DNA of 64,000 bases from Natronosalvus caseinilyticus (GCF_017357105.1 NZ_CP071596.1:2852001-2916000), one strand, 5' to 3'. Shown: positions 38,582-48,842, counted from the first letter of the stretch. The notes: generated by a model from the sequence alone, not told the origin. Program-made: numbers and translations.

Positions 38582-39574
38582 ATGCATTCGACGAGGGACC
38601 CACCGATGAGCGGCGACGTTTCGCAACGCGAGTGGCAACGCCCGGAAGCGAACGTTCGCCGGGAGCGGATCTACGAGTATGCGCTTCTGGGCTGTGCGAC
38701 GCTGACCGTCGTGATCACGGTGGGGATTCTCTACACGCTCTTTTCGGACGCGCTGTACTTCTTCGAAGAGTACGCTGGCTTGCTCGACGGCTCGATCGCG
38801 AACGCCCTCTCGGAGTTCGTCACCGGGAAGAACTGGCGGCCGACGATTCGGCCGTACGCCTACGGCCTGTTGCCGCTGCTGAGCGGCACGATCGTCGTCA
38901 CCGTCGCTGCCGCCGCCATCGCGCTTCCGTGCGGCCTCGGCGCGGCGATCTACCTGAGCGAGTACGCCCGCCCGACGACGAGAGCGTATCTGAAGCCAGC
39001 GCTCGAGGTGCTGGCGGGCGTTCCGACGATCGTTTACGGCTACTTCGCGCTCGCGTACGTCACGCCGTTCCTCGACCGATTCCTGCCGCTATCGACGTTC
39101 AACGCGCTGTCGGCCTCGATCATGATGGGGATCATGATCGTCCCGATGATCTCCTCGATCAGCGAGGATGCCCTGCGTGCGGTTCCCGATTCACTTCGGG
39201 AGGCGGGGTATGGGCTGGGCGCGACGAAATTCGACGTGTCGGTTCGCGTCATCGTGCCCGCGGCGTTTTCGGGGATCATCTCGTCGTTCATCCTCGCGCT
39301 CTCGCGAGCCATCGGCGAAACCATGATCGTCACCGTCGCGGCCGGGCAGAACCCGAAGATGCTGATCGTCGATCCGACCAGACTCGACGAGAACCTGTAC
39401 GACTCGATCCAGACGATCACCTCGGCGATGGTACAGGCCGCAGGATCGGACACGGCGGGCGGAACGCCGGTGTTCTGGTCGATGTTCGCCCTCGGCCTCG
39501 CGCTGTTCGTCGTCACCTTCACGATGAATCTGATCGCCGACGCCGTCCAGCGTCGCTACAGGGAGGTGTACTAG
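38582..39574 (+). CDS. pstC: Phosphate ABC permease PstC1
   Basis: The 330-residue membrane protein has about six helices. The binding-protein-dependent transport signature is [45 protein letters not shown]. An internal ATG at 38606 (MSGDVSQREW) would give 322 residues and is equally likely. It follows pstS1 and ends immediately before pstA1, with the ribosome-binding-like GGGAGGTG inside its last codons. Confidence 0.9.
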   Translation: MHSTRDPPMSGDVSQREWQRPEANVRRERIYEYALLGCATLTVVITVGILYTLFSDALYFFEEYAGLLDGSIANALSEFVTGKNWRPTIRPYAYGLLPLLSGTIVVTVAAAAIALPCGLGAAIYLSEYARPTTRAYLKPALEVLAGVPTIVYGYFALAYVTPFLDRFLPLSTFNALSASIMMGIMIVPMISSISEDALRAVPDSLREAGYGLGATKFDVSVRVIVPAAFSGIISSFILALSRAIGETMIVTVAAGQNPKMLIVDPTRLDENLYDSIQTITSAMVQAAGSDTAGGTPVFWSMFALGLALFVVTFTMNLIADAVQRRYREVY

Positions 39575-41170
39575 ATGGGAATTCGCACCAACGAACGCGA
39601 GTGGGTCGGCGGCTCGAGCACCCTGGCGAGAATCCGCGGCGGAGCGTTCAAGTACGTCTGTCTCAGCACCGCGCTGTTCGGCATCGTCACGCTCTTCGTG
39701 CTACTCGCGTACGTCGCGATCGACGCAGTCGAGTTGCGCGAGGCCGACCCTGCCTGGTTCGCCATCGTCGGAGCGACCCTCGTCTTCCCAATCGCGCTGT
39801 TCGGCTGGCGGGTTCGGGGAACCCCGGCGGCCGACGTCGCGAAGACGAGCGTCGGCGGCGTGTTGCTCGCGGCGGGCCTCGGCTGCTTCCTGACCGTTGC
39901 GTTCACGGTCGTCACCCCCTACGTGTGGGCGGCGTACGTTCTGCTGGCGGTCGCGCCCACTGTCGCGGCAGCGCGGTACGGCGACCGTTTCGAGCGACTC
40001 GACGGCTCCGGTCCGCTCGTGATGGCGACCGTCGCGCTGGGCGTGATCGTCGCGACCGCCCTGCTAGGGCCGATCACCGCCATCCTCGGACTGGCGAAGC
40101 CGTGGATCCTGTACCTGCTCACGGCGACCGTTCCCGTCGCCGGTGCGCTCCTCTGGTGGGCGAGGACTCGAGACGACCATGCGGCCGGTGTCGCCGCCGC
40201 ATTGACCGTCGCGGCGACCGTCGGACTCGGCCTCCTCGTCGAGGTCGGAGCGCTCGAGAGCGCCGGCGCGCCGATCGCCTTCCTGCTCGGGTTCGTCGGT
40301 CCGGCGACCGTCGTTCTCGCGGACGGCTACCGTCGCGGCCCCGCCGCCAGGATCGGTCTGCTCGCGATCCCGATTATCCTGGGCGGCGCGGTCGCGGCCG
40401 TCGTCGCCTCCTTGCTGCTGGGAGTCCCGATGCCCAACCCCTGGCTTCGGCCGGAGTTCTTCCAGCAGGGGCCGTCCCGAACCCCCGAAAAAGCTGGCCT
40501 CTACCCGCCGATCGTCGGGTCGATATTCATGCTGATCGTGATGATCGTCGCCGTGTTCCCCCTCGGCGTCGGTGCGGCGATCTATCTGGAGGAGTACGCC
40601 ACGGACAACTGGCTCACTCGCCTCATTCGCATCAATCTCACCAACCTGGCGGGCGTGCCATCGGTCGTCTACGGACTCCTCGGTCTGGCGATCATCGCTC
40701 GTCACTTCGGCTTCGGACGGGGAACGGTCATTACGGCGGGGTTAACCGTGGGGCTACTCGTCTTGCCGATCGTCATCATTTCGACCCAGGAGGCGATTCG
40801 GTCGGTGCCGAACTCGGTCCGACAGGCGTCCTACGGGATGGGTGCGAGTCGATGGCAGACGACGCGAGAGGTCGTCCTCCCGGAGGCGTTCCCCGGCATC
40901 CTGACCGGAACGATTCTGGCGCTCGGCCGAGCAATCGGGGAGACCGCGCCGCTCATCATGATCGGGGCCGCGACGTCGGTCTCGAGCGCCCCGGATTCGC
41001 TGTTCGGGACCGTCACCGCGATGCCGCTCCAGATCTTCTCCTGGCGGAGTTACTTCGACCCAGACTTCCGGTACGGCGTCGTGGCGGCGGGCGTCATCAC
41101 GCTCCTCGTTATCCTTCTCGGCATGAACGCGGCCGCGATCATCCTGCGAAACCGCCTCGAGAAACGGTGA
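39575..41170 (+). CDS. pstA: Phosphate ABC permease PstA1 with long N-terminal membrane extension
   Basis: The 531-residue protein is far longer than typical PstA (about 280-300). The C-terminal 280 residues are PstA-like ([83 protein letters not shown]). The first 240 or so residues contain about eight hydrophobic segments in Ala/Val/Gly-rich sequence between the first helix and the permease core. This extension is absent from PstA2 (299 residues). Its role is unknown. The start follows the pstC1 stop directly, with SD GGAGGTG. Confidence 0.88.
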   Translation: MGIRTNEREWVGGSSTLARIRGGAFKYVCLSTALFGIVTLFVLLAYVAIDAVELREADPAWFAIVGATLVFPIALFGWRVRGTPAADVAKTSVGGVLLAAGLGCFLTVAFTVVTPYVWAAYVLLAVAPTVAAARYGDRFERLDGSGPLVMATVALGVIVATALLGPITAILGLAKPWILYLLTATVPVAGALLWWARTRDDHAAGVAAALTVAATVGLGLLVEVGALESAGAPIAFLLGFVGPATVVLADGYRRGPAARIGLLAIPIILGGAVAAVVASLLLGVPMPNPWLRPEFFQQGPSRTPEKAGLYPPIVGSIFMLIVMIVAVFPLGVGAAIYLEEYATDNWLTRLIRINLTNLAGVPSVVYGLLGLAIIARHFGFGRGTVITAGLTVGLLVLPIVIISTQEAIRSVPNSVRQASYGMGASRWQTTREVVLPEAFPGILTGTILALGRAIGETAPLIMIGAATSVSSAPDSLFGTVTAMPLQIFSWRSYFDPDFRYGVVAAGVITLLVILLGMNAAAIILRNRLEKR

Positions 41171-41600
41171 TCGGGGTGACAGGAGGGCAGCCCCGTGCCT
41201 TGCTGGGGACCTGTTCATCGTGCACGATGGAACTTCGTTTGATGGAACTGGTACCGATCAAACCGCGACGACCGTTAGATGTTCGGCGCGGGAATACGCC
41301 GATAACGATGGCATCGGCGAGTTCTGCTCCTCTCGAGTCTTCATCCGTCGACGAGAATGCGTCGGGTCGATCTCCCGACAACCGGGTCTCGACATATATA
41401 GCGCGCCGACGTATTCGGGAGGCCGAAAATCGCTTGCAACTCGAGCTACATATCGGTGCTCTTGCTGAAGACACATACCGCCGCTACAACCCCCAAGCGC
41501 ACTCGAATCGCGGAGAATCGCCTTTCGCCACGTATGACTATATAGAACTATGTTCTCATCATAGTAGACTATTTACCTCGTCTGGGGTATCCATCCGGTG
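41171..41600. other. Intergenic region between the two pst sets
   Basis: There is no convincing gene. Plus-strand open frames here lack family features. The right end contains the pstS2 promoter (TATATAG at 41539-41545) and an inverted repeat. Confidence 0.5.
41547..41565. promoter_or_regulatory. Inverted repeat at the pstS2 promoter
   Basis: ACTATG (41547-41552) and CATAGT (41560-41565) are perfect inverted arms with a 7-bp spacer. They begin 2 bp after the TATATAG box and 36 bp before the pstS2 ATG, where a bound repressor would block initiation. Confidence 0.55.
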
Positions 41601-42575
41601 ATGTCGAGAGACGCCTCTGGCGTGCCGTCGACCGGTCTCGGGAGACGGGAACTGCTCGCCGCGACGGGGGTCGCGGCGACCGCCGGGCTGGCCGGTTGTA
41701 CCGACGTACTGGCTGAAGAGGGGAAACAGGTACCGATCGCCGGAAGCAGCACGGTCTTTCCCGTGACCGAAGCCGTCGCCGCGGCGTACTTCGAGGAACG
41801 ACCGAACGTCAACGTCTCCATCAGTCAGACGGGGACCGGCGGCGGTTTCTCGAACTTCTTCTGTCCGGGCATGACCGCGATCAACAACGCAAGTCGCGAG
41901 GTCGCGGACATCGAACGCGAACAGTGTAGCGAGAACGGAATCGAACCGATCGAGTTCACCATCGCGAGGGACGCGCTGACTGTCGTCGTCAACCCCGACG
42001 CCGACTGGGTTGACTGCCTCACCGTCGAGGAACTCCGGGAGATCTGGCGCACCGACGGCGCTCAGCGCTGGAGCGACGTGCGAGACGACTGGCCCGACGA
42101 GGAGTTCGAACTGTACGGGGCCGACACCACCTCCGGCACGTTCGACTACTTCGTCGAGGCGATCATCGGCGAGGACGCGAACCACCGAAGCGACTACCAC
42201 GCGACCGAGAAGGATCGGACCATCGTCCAGGGCGTTCGCGGTTCCAAACACGCCATCGGCTACTTCGGGTTCGCCTACTACGTCGAAAACCCAGACCAGA
42301 TCAAGGCAGTCGGCATCGACGACGGCGACGGCTGCGTCGAACCGTCGATCGAGACGGCCATGAACGACGAGTACACCCCGCTGTCGCGACCGTTGTTCAT
42401 CTACGCCGCCGACCAGGCGCTCGTCGAGCCCGAGATTCAGGACTTCCTCCGCTTTTACATCGAGCAGTCGGCGACCGACCTCGTCGAGGAGGTCGGTTAC
42501 GTCCCCGTCACCGAAGAAGTGCGTGACGAGAACCTCGAGAAACTCGAGACGGCCATCGACGAGGTGACCGCATGA
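41601..42575 (+). CDS. pstS: Phosphate-binding lipoprotein PstS2
   Basis: The 324-residue protein has a Tat-like signal ([20 protein letters not shown], lipobox Cys33) and the PstS phosphate loops [20 protein letters not shown] and [16 protein letters not shown]. It lacks the Asn/Gly linker of PstS1. The ATG at 41601 is preferred to the overlapping GTG at 41598. Its stop overlaps the pstC2 start (ATGA). Confidence 0.92.
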   Translation: MSRDASGVPSTGLGRRELLAATGVAATAGLAGCTDVLAEEGKQVPIAGSSTVFPVTEAVAAAYFEERPNVNVSISQTGTGGGFSNFFCPGMTAINNASREVADIEREQCSENGIEPIEFTIARDALTVVVNPDADWVDCLTVEELREIWRTDGAQRWSDVRDDWPDEEFELYGADTTSGTFDYFVEAIIGEDANHRSDYHATEKDRTIVQGVRGSKHAIGYFGFAYYVENPDQIKAVGIDDGDGCVEPSIETAMNDEYTPLSRPLFIYAADQALVEPEIQDFLRFYIEQSATDLVEEVGYVPVTEEVRDENLEKLETAIDEVTA

Positions 42576-43501
42576 GCGCGATGGACCTCTCCCACGACGG
42601 GAATCGGACGGCCCGTGGCGTTTTCTTCAAATACCTCTTCACGCTGTGTGCGCTGGTGTCGATCCTGACGACGGTCGCCATCGTCCTGACGCTGTTGCTC
42701 GACGCGGTGGACTTCTTCGCCGCCGTCTCGCCGATCGACTTCCTCTTTGGCACCCGCTGGAGTCCGACGAACGAGCCCGTCGCCTTCGGCGTGTTGCCGC
42801 TGATCACGGGGACGCTCACCATCACGTTCGGGGCTGCCGCCATCGCCCTGCCGATCGGCCTGCTGACGGCCATCTACCTGAGCGAGTACGCCTCGAGTCG
42901 TCGACGGGCCTACCTCAAGCCGGCGCTCGAGGTGCTGGCAGGCGTGCCGACGGTCGTCTACGGGTACTTCGCGCTCGTGTACGTGACGCCGGCGCTGGAC
43001 GCGATTCCGTTCGTGGAGCTGTCGACGTTCAACGCACTGTCGGCCTCGATCATGGTCGGCATCATGATCATCCCGATGGTCTCCTCGATCAGCGAGGACG
43101 CGATGAGCGCGGTGCCGGACTCGCTCCGGCAGGCCAGTTACGGGCTAGGGGCGACGAAGTTCACAGTCTCCACGTCCGTCGTCGTCCCCGCGGCGCTGTC
43201 GGGCATCTTCTCGTCATTCATCCTCGCGCTCTCGCGAGCGATCGGCGAAACCATGATCGTCGCCATCGCGGCGGGGCAGACGCCCAAATTGATCGACCTG
43301 ACCGATCCGGCCGCACTGTTCCTCGAGTCGGTCCAGACGATGACCGCGGCGATGGTCCAGATCGGGACGAACGACGTCGTCGGCCAGTCGGTAGCCTACA
43401 AGAGCCTGTTCGCGGTCGGCCTGACGCTGTTCGTGATCACCTTCGTGATGAACCTCGTGAGCGAATTTATCGCCTCGCGCTACCGGGAGGTGTACCAGTG
43501 A
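42572..43501 (+). CDS. pstC: Phosphate ABC permease PstC2
   Basis: The 309-residue protein has six helices and the permease signature [54 protein letters not shown]. It is homologous to PstC1 throughout. It overlaps pstS2 by 4 bp and pstA2 by 1 bp, so translation is coupled. Confidence 0.92.
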   Translation: MSAMDLSHDGNRTARGVFFKYLFTLCALVSILTTVAIVLTLLLDAVDFFAAVSPIDFLFGTRWSPTNEPVAFGVLPLITGTLTITFGAAAIALPIGLLTAIYLSEYASSRRRAYLKPALEVLAGVPTVVYGYFALVYVTPALDAIPFVELSTFNALSASIMVGIMIIPMVSSISEDAMSAVPDSLRQASYGLGATKFTVSTSVVVPAALSGIFSSFILALSRAIGETMIVAIAAGQTPKLIDLTDPAALFLESVQTMTAAMVQIGTNDVVGQSVAYKSLFAVGLTLFVITFVMNLVSEFIASRYREVYQ

Positions 43502-44400
43502 TGGCGGCCGAAACCGGCACCAACGACCAGTCGGTCGAGGACTCCGGCTTCGGACGCGTGAGTCGAACGAAGGACGTCGCCTTCCGCTGGCTGACCCTCG
43601 CGGCGGCGCTGGTCGGCATCCTCTCGCTCGCGGTCTTGCTGGCGTACGTCGCCGTCGACGCGATCGGCTGGCTCGACTGGCAGTTCCTCACCAATCCGCC
43701 CCACCCGAACCCGTTCGAGGCGGGCATCCTCCCGGCGCTGGTCGGGTCGATCGCGCTCATGCTCCTGATCGCGCTCGTAACCTTCCCGCTGGGCGTCGGC
43801 GCGGCGATTTACCTCGAGGAGTACGCGAGCGACGGCCCCCTCACGACGTTCATCCAGATCAACATCGCCAACCTGGCGGGCGTTCCGTCTGTCGTCTACG
43901 GCCTGCTCGGACTGGGCCTGTTCGTGAGCCTCATCGGCCTCGGCTTCGGGACCCTGATCGTGGCCGCGTTCACCGTCGCCCTGCTCATCTTACCCATCGT
44001 CATCATCTCCGCCCAGGAGGCGATCCGGGCCGTCCCCGACTCCCAGCGCCAGGCCTCCTACGGGATGGGCGCGACGAAATGGCAGACGATCCGCAACGTC
44101 GTCCTGCCGCGGGCGATGCCCGGGATCCTGACCGGGACCATCCTCGCGCTCGGTCGAGCCATCGGCGAGACGGCCCCGCTCATCATGATCGGCGCGCCGA
44201 CGACCGTCTTCGGCGTCCCGAACAGCCTCCTCAGCAAGGTCAGCGCGATGCCCATGCAGATCTACACCTGGGCGCAGTACCCCGAAGCCGAGTTCCAGTA
44301 CGGGGTCGTCGCCGCCGGCGTCGTCACCCTGCTCGTCGTCTTGCTGTCGATCAACTCCGTCGCGATCCTCATCCGGAACCACTACCAGCACGACCAATGA
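43501..44400 (+). CDS. pstA: Phosphate ABC permease PstA2
   Basis: The 299-residue protein has typical PstA length, with [38 protein letters not shown] and [45 protein letters not shown]. It lacks the extension of PstA1. GGAGGTG precedes the start. It overlaps pstB by 4 bp. Confidence 0.92.
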   Translation: MAAETGTNDQSVEDSGFGRVSRTKDVAFRWLTLAAALVGILSLAVLLAYVAVDAIGWLDWQFLTNPPHPNPFEAGILPALVGSIALMLLIALVTFPLGVGAAIYLEEYASDGPLTTFIQINIANLAGVPSVVYGLLGLGLFVSLIGLGFGTLIVAAFTVALLILPIVIISAQEAIRAVPDSQRQASYGMGATKWQTIRNVVLPRAMPGILTGTILALGRAIGETAPLIMIGAPTTVFGVPNSLLSKVSAMPMQIYTWAQYPEAEFQYGVVAAGVVTLLVVLLSINSVAILIRNHYQHDQ

Positions 44401-45272
44401 CCCGAGAACCCATGACCACCTCGAAGACCGAATCGAGCGACGACCACGCCTCCCCGACGCCGAAGACCGACAGCCTGGCCGACCGGGGTACCGAAACTGA
44501 TTCATCGACCACCACCGACGGTCGAACGATCCTCGAGAGTCGCGGCCTCGACGTCTACTACGGCGACGACCAGGCGCTCCAGGACGTCTCCGTGGAACTG
44601 CCCGAGAAGCAGGTGACCGCGGTCATCGGCCCCTCCGGCTGCGGGAAGTCGACGTTCCTCCGATGTATCAACCGCATGAACGACCTCGTGGACGCCGCCC
44701 GCGTCGAGGGCGAACTGCTGTTCGATGGGAAGAACGTCTACGACGACGACGTCGACCCCGTCGCCCTGCGCCGCAAAATCGGAATGGTGTTCCAACAGCC
44801 CAATCCGTTCCCCAAGTCGATCCGGGACAACGTCGCCTACGGCCTGAAGGTGCAAGGCATCGACGATAACGTCGACGAGCGCGTCGAACGCGCCCTCGAG
44901 CGTGCCGCGTTGCTCGAGGAGGTCGAGGATCAACTGGACTCGAGCGGGCTCGACCTCTCTGGTGGGCAGCAACAGCGCCTGTGCATCGCTCGCGCCATCG
45001 CCACCGACCCCGAGGTCATCCTGATGGACGAGCCAGCGTCGGCGCTCGACCCCGTCGCCACCTCGAAGATCGAGGACCTGATCGAGGAGCTGGCCAACGA
45101 CTACACCGTCGTCATCGTCACCCACAACATGCAGCAGGCGGCCCGAATTTCGGACAAGACCGCCGTCTTCCTCACCGGCGGGGAACTCGTCGAGTTCGAC
45201 GACACGACGAAGATTTTCGAGAATCCCGAGAGCCAGCGCGTCGAGGACTACATCACCGGCAAGTTCGGATAG
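44397..45272 (+). CDS. pstB: Phosphate ABC transporter ATPase PstB
   Basis: The 291-residue protein has a 40-residue acidic head, then Walker [10 protein letters not shown] at 78-86, signature [16 protein letters not shown], Walker [14 protein letters not shown] and the H-loop [15 protein letters not shown]. The ATG at 44397 overlaps the pstA2 stop; an ATG at 44412 is an alternative. It is the only ATPase in the two pst sets, so it may energise both permease pairs. Confidence 0.93.
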   Translation: MTREPMTTSKTESSDDHASPTPKTDSLADRGTETDSSTTTDGRTILESRGLDVYYGDDQALQDVSVELPEKQVTAVIGPSGCGKSTFLRCINRMNDLVDAARVEGELLFDGKNVYDDDVDPVALRRKIGMVFQQPNPFPKSIRDNVAYGLKVQGIDDNVDERVERALERAALLEEVEDQLDSSGLDLSGGQQQRLCIARAIATDPEVILMDEPASALDPVATSKIEDLIEELANDYTVVIVTHNMQQAARISDKTAVFLTGGELVEFDDTTKIFENPESQRVEDYITGKFG

Positions 45273-45331
45273 CCTCGAGGTGGCGTTCGAGCGGGCGGCG
45301 GGCCCTTCGGTGCGCTCAGGCCGACGTCAGA

Positions 45332-45844
45332 TCAGCCGAGTTCTTTTTCCATGACGATCTCGTCGTACTCGCGATACTCGAGCGGGTAGCGACCCGTCCC
45401 TTCGTATTCGCGGCGCCGGTACAGGTCGGGCAGGTACGGATGATCCTCGGGCGTCGTGAGCCAGACGGTTTCGATTCCGGCGTCTCGAGCGACCGCCTCG
45501 GCCCGGTTGAGGAGCGCCGTCCCGATGCCGGCTCCCTGGCACTGTTCGTGGACGCCGAGTCGGCTGAGTTTCATCCGACCGGGGTCCGTCGATTCGAGGC
45601 GAACACCGCCGACGACCTCACCGCAACCCGATTCGGCTCCGTCGCCTTCTTCGCCCGTATCGGCCCCCAGAACCGCGACGTAGACGCGGTGATTCCGGAT
45701 CCACTCCACGACCTCGTCTTCGGTCACGGTTTCGGCTTTGGCCGGGAAGCCCAATCGACGGTTCTCCCGGTACGCGTTGTGATACGTTGCGACCAGTTCG
45801 GCGGCGTCGCCGACGGTCGCTCGTCGAATGCGAACGTCGTCCAT
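45332..45844 (-). CDS. GNAT-family N-acetyltransferase
   Basis: The 170-residue protein has GNAT motifs: RIRRATVGDAAELVATYHNAY at the N-terminus and the acetyl-CoA loop LSRLGVHEQCQGAGIGTALLNRAEAVARDAG (Q/RxxGxG/A) at about 111-141, then a C-terminal strand ending REYDEIVMEKELG. The ATG at 45844 is chosen over a longer open frame. The substrate is unknown. Confidence 0.85.
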   Translation of the reverse strand: MDDVRIRRATVGDAAELVATYHNAYRENRRLGFPAKAETVTEDEVVEWIRNHRVYVAVLGADTGEEGDGAESGCGEVVGGVRLESTDPGRMKLSRLGVHEQCQGAGIGTALLNRAEAVARDAGIETVWLTTPEDHPYLPDLYRRREYEGTGRYPLEYREYDEIVMEKELG

Positions 45845-45926
45845 GGCGGTAGATACTCGAGAATCGTATTTGCGATTTTGGTCGCCAGTGAGGCGACGGT
45901 CCCCGACTGCGCGACGACAGCCAGCG

Positions 45927-46856
45927 TTAGCTCCTGGTCGTCGCACGCAGGTTCACGAACTCGTCGCGGATGGCCCGGCGCTTGACCAGGACGAACCCGA
46001 TCGCGATCAAGACGAAACCGAACACCGTCGTCCCGGTGATCACCTCGTCGAGGAGCAACCAGCCGAAAATCGCGGCGAACACCGGCGCGACGTAGGAAAC
46101 CATGTTGATCTCGATCGGGCCGAGGCGCTCGAGCAAGGTGAAGTACAGGAGGAAGCCGAAGGCACTCGAGACGAGCGCGAGGTAGGCGAGCGCCCAGAAC
46201 GCGTTCGGGTGGAGCCACGACGCCGGCTCGATCGGTTCGCGCAGCCCGAGGCTCAGCAGGTGCATGAGGATCGCGCCGCCGATCATCGACCAGGCCTCCA
46301 TCGTCTCGATGGCCATCTCGGCGTCGAGCCGACGGGTGAGGACGCTCCCGAGGGCAAACGACGCCGCGGCGAGGAAGACGAGGCCGGTCGCGATTGCGTT
46401 CGCCGAGAGCAGGTCGTTTGGGTCCGGCTGGGCGATGACGACGACTCCACAGAGGCCGATTCCGACGCCAATCAGTCCGACCGCCGAGAGCGCGTCCGAG
46501 GGGACGAGCGCACGGGCGAACCCGGTCGTGAGGACGGGCGAGAGCGACACGACGATCGCGGCGGCGGCTGCTGTCGTGTTGAGCTGACCGACGAAGAGGA
46601 ATGCGTGGTAGGCCGCGATGAGAAGCACCGATCCGATCGTGACGAGCAACCACTGGTCGCGTCCGCTCGGGAGCAAGTCACCACCGTCGACGACGTACGC
46701 GGCGTAGGCCAGCATGATGATGCCAGCGACGTCGTACCGAAGCGCGGCGAAGAGCACGGGCGGGAAGTACTCGAGGCCGGCCCCGATGGCGACGAACGCG
46801 GTTCCCCAGACGGCTGCCAGCGCGAGAAAGAGGGCGAAGTTTCGGTATCTGCTCAC
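45927..46856 (-). CDS. EamA-family (DMT) transporter
   Basis: The 309-residue protein has ten hydrophobic helices in two EamA repeats (about 5-135 and 150-290), starting FALFLALAAVWGTAFVAIGAGLEYFPPVLFAALRYD and including the repeat-2 element FLLYFTLLERLGPIEINMVSYVAPVFAAIFGWLLLDE. The GTG at 46856 is the start. The substrate is unknown; the family exports or imports metabolites. It is downstream of and parallel to the UspA gene. Confidence 0.88.
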   Translation of the reverse strand: MSRYRNFALFLALAAVWGTAFVAIGAGLEYFPPVLFAALRYDVAGIIMLAYAAYVVDGGDLLPSGRDQWLLVTIGSVLLIAAYHAFLFVGQLNTTAAAAAIVVSLSPVLTTGFARALVPSDALSAVGLIGVGIGLCGVVVIAQPDPNDLLSANAIATGLVFLAAASFALGSVLTRRLDAEMAIETMEAWSMIGGAILMHLLSLGLREPIEPASWLHPNAFWALAYLALVSSAFGFLLYFTLLERLGPIEINMVSYVAPVFAAIFGWLLLDEVITGTTVFGFVLIAIGFVLVKRRAIRDEFVNLRATTRS

Positions 46857-46900
46857 GAGTGGAGATTCGCCACGGGCGACCTATGCGTTTCGATCCGAAA

Positions 46901-47380
46901 TCATTGCGACGGACCGTTCGTCTGCGTTCCGTCCCCGGCCGGTTCGACGTGCGTCTGATCGGCCCGGCGGACGACGAGGACGTCGTAGGTGTCGTCGGCG
47001 GCGACGCTACTCACCGAGGTGACGAGCCGGCCAGCGTTCTCGCTGCCGATACAAACCATCGACGCGCTTTCCTCGCGGGCGATGCGTCGGATCCGTTTGG
47101 CGATCGTCCCCGACGGGGCGTATCGGTCCACTCGCTCGACGCGGAAGGAAGCGTCCGGACACACCGTTTCCACCCGTTCGCGAAGTCCCCGCACGATCGC
47201 GTCGCCGTCGAAAGCCTTCTCGTCGTCGATCCAGCCACGGTCGGCGGCGTAGGAACGATTTCCCACTGGAACGGAGGTTACAGCCAGGATCGGTTCGTCG
47301 AACACGGCAGCGAACCGGGTTGCCTTCCACAATGCAGCCTCGGCGAGTTCCGAGCCGTCGAACGGGACGATAAGTGACAT
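46901..47380 (-). CDS. Universal stress protein (UspA family)
   Basis: The 159-residue protein starts MSLIVPFDGSELAEAALWKATRFAAVFDEPILAVTSVPV and ends the fold with SMVCIGSENAGRLVTSVSSVAADDTYDVLVVRR. The typical G-x2-G-x9-G-S/T ATP motif is only partly kept (GSENAGRL...SVSSV), so ATP binding is uncertain. A disordered tail (THVEPAGDGTQTNGPSQ) follows. Confidence 0.82.
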   Translation of the reverse strand: MSLIVPFDGSELAEAALWKATRFAAVFDEPILAVTSVPVGNRSYAADRGWIDDEKAFDGDAIVRGLRERVETVCPDASFRVERVDRYAPSGTIAKRIRRIAREESASMVCIGSENAGRLVTSVSSVAADDTYDVLVVRRADQTHVEPAGDGTQTNGPSQ

Positions 47381-47440
47381 ACCGAACGCACGCTCGAGGA
47401 GCGGATAAACGGGGCTTCTCGTTCTCGCCCCCCTGGAACG

Positions 47441-48262
47441 TCACTCGAGGCTGAGTCCGGCGTGCCAGCGGTCGACGCCGGCCTCGCGCTTGACCGCGTC
47501 CATCTTCGCCAGCAGGTGCGTCGCCAGCGAGGCGGTTTCGGCTGCTCGAGACTCGCCCTCGGTGCGGAATTCGCCGGTCACGCGGTTGGCGTAGACCGAG
47601 CAGACCGCCCCGGCCCGGAGGCCGTAGACGTTCGCGATGGTGAGGATGGCGCTGGCTTCCATCTCGATGTTGGCGACGTTGGCCTCGGTGAGTTCGTCGA
47701 TCAGATCGTCGGCGCCGGCGGCCTCGAAGCCGTCGAATCCGGGTCGTCCCTGTCCAGCGTAGAAGGAGTCGGCGCTCATCGTAACGCCGGTGTGGTAGTC
47801 GTAGCCCAGGCGCTCGGCGGCGGCGACCAGCGCGCTGACGACCTCGTAGTCGGCCGTGGCGGGGTAGTCATCGCGGACGTACTCGTCGCTCGTGCCCTCC
47901 TGGCGAACACCGCCGGTCGTGATCACGAGGTCGCCGACGCTCATCTCCGCTTGAAGCGCCCCACAGGAACCTACCCGGATGAACGTCTCGCATCCGACGC
48001 GGGCGAGTTCCTCGACGGCGATGGCCGCCGAAGGGCTACCGATTCCCGTCGAGGTGACCGAAATCGGCGTCCCGTCGTAGGTGCCAGTCGCCGTGCGGTA
48101 CTCGCGGTGGTGCGCGCGCTCCTCGTGGTCGTCCCAGTGGGCGACGATCTTCTCGACGCGCTCGGGATTCCCCGGCAAGAGGACGGTGTCAGCCACGTCG
48201 TCGGCCGCGACCTCGAGGTGGTACTGTACGTCGGCGTTCGGGTCTTCGCTGTCGCCGGCCAT
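47441..48262 (-). CDS. Nucleoside phosphorylase (uridine phosphorylase type)
   Basis: The 273-residue protein belongs to the PNP/UDP family: HLEVAADDVADTVLLPGNPERVEKI, GIGSPSAAIAVEELARVGCETFIRVGSCGAL (phosphate site), and NIEMEASAILTIANVYGLRAGAVC (nucleoside ribose site, NIEMEA). These point to uridine phosphorylase rather than purine phosphorylase, but the base specificity should be treated as probable. The ATG at 48262 is chosen because the upstream frame is promoter and antisense of the next gene. Confidence 0.88.
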   Translation of the reverse strand: MAGDSEDPNADVQYHLEVAADDVADTVLLPGNPERVEKIVAHWDDHEERAHHREYRTATGTYDGTPISVTSTGIGSPSAAIAVEELARVGCETFIRVGSCGALQAEMSVGDLVITTGGVRQEGTSDEYVRDDYPATADYEVVSALVAAAERLGYDYHTGVTMSADSFYAGQGRPGFDGFEAAGADDLIDELTEANVANIEMEASAILTIANVYGLRAGAVCSVYANRVTGEFRTEGESRAAETASLATHLLAKMDAVKREAGVDRWHAGLSLE

Positions 48263-48320
48263 AGAGACTCGAGAGTAGTCGCGCCATCGTATATAAATGC
48301 TGGAGGACCGTACGGGGCGT

Positions 48321-48842
48321 ATGGGCACCGATCCGGACGCCGGGGCGAAAGCGGAACCCGAGGCGGGCGCCGAACCCGAGTCAGACGGAGCGGCCGCCGA
48401 CAGAGCGAACGGAGAGTCGACGCTCACCGACACCTACGTCGCCGCCCTCCAGCACGATCTGGTCGACCTCGAGTCCGAGACCACGCTCGTCGGCGTCGTC
48501 CGCCAGCCGACTTCGTGGTTTCACGCCGCCGTCGACGAGAACCTGCCGGCGCTCGGGCCGCCGTCGCCGTTGCTCGAGGACGCCAAAACGGCCACAGAGG
48601 ACCTGAAGATGGCCGGCATGTGCGACGAGGGCGCCCACAACGCGTCCTGGGAGCAAGTGGAGTTCGAGGACCGGTACCGGGAGCACCTCGAGACCGAGAG
48701 TGAGGCCCGGGAGGCGCTCGCGGAACTCGAGGGGCGACTCGAGGACGGCGAATCAATTGCTCTCGTCTGTTTCGAGAACACGGGTAAAAAGCGCTGTCAC
48801 CGGACCGTGTTGCGAGAGGTCCTCGAGGCCACACGGGACTGA
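48321..48842 (+). CDS. DUF488-type protein
   Basis: The 173-residue protein has a 40-residue acidic low-complexity head and ends in IALVCFENTGKKRCHRTVLREVLEA. The CFE...CHR motif is characteristic of DUF488. The ATG at 48321 is preferred to an upstream one at 48297. The stop codon lies inside the first unit of a 53-bp tandem repeat. The biochemical role is unknown. Confidence 0.75.
   Translation: MGTDPDAGAKAEPEAGAEPESDGAAADRANGESTLTDTYVAALQHDLVDLESETTLVGVVRQPTSWFHAAVDENLPALGPPSPLLEDAKTATEDLKMAGMCDEGAHNASWEQVEFEDRYREHLETESEAREALAELEGRLEDGESIALVCFENTGKKRCHRTVLREVLEATRD

Noticed and set aside
41171-41540. Short open frames between pstA1 and pstS2
   Set aside because: Different frames overlap on both strands, none has a family signature or acidic composition, and the interval contains the pstS2 promoter.
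38632-41601. A 989-codon plus-strand frame across pstC1 and pstA1
   Set aside because: It is a frame-shifted shadow with Arg-rich low-complexity translation; the real permease frames show transmembrane helices and family signatures.
42646-44400. Long upstream extension of PstA2 through pstC2
   Set aside because: The extension is Arg-rich shadow sequence of pstC2; the permease homology begins after the ATG at 43501.
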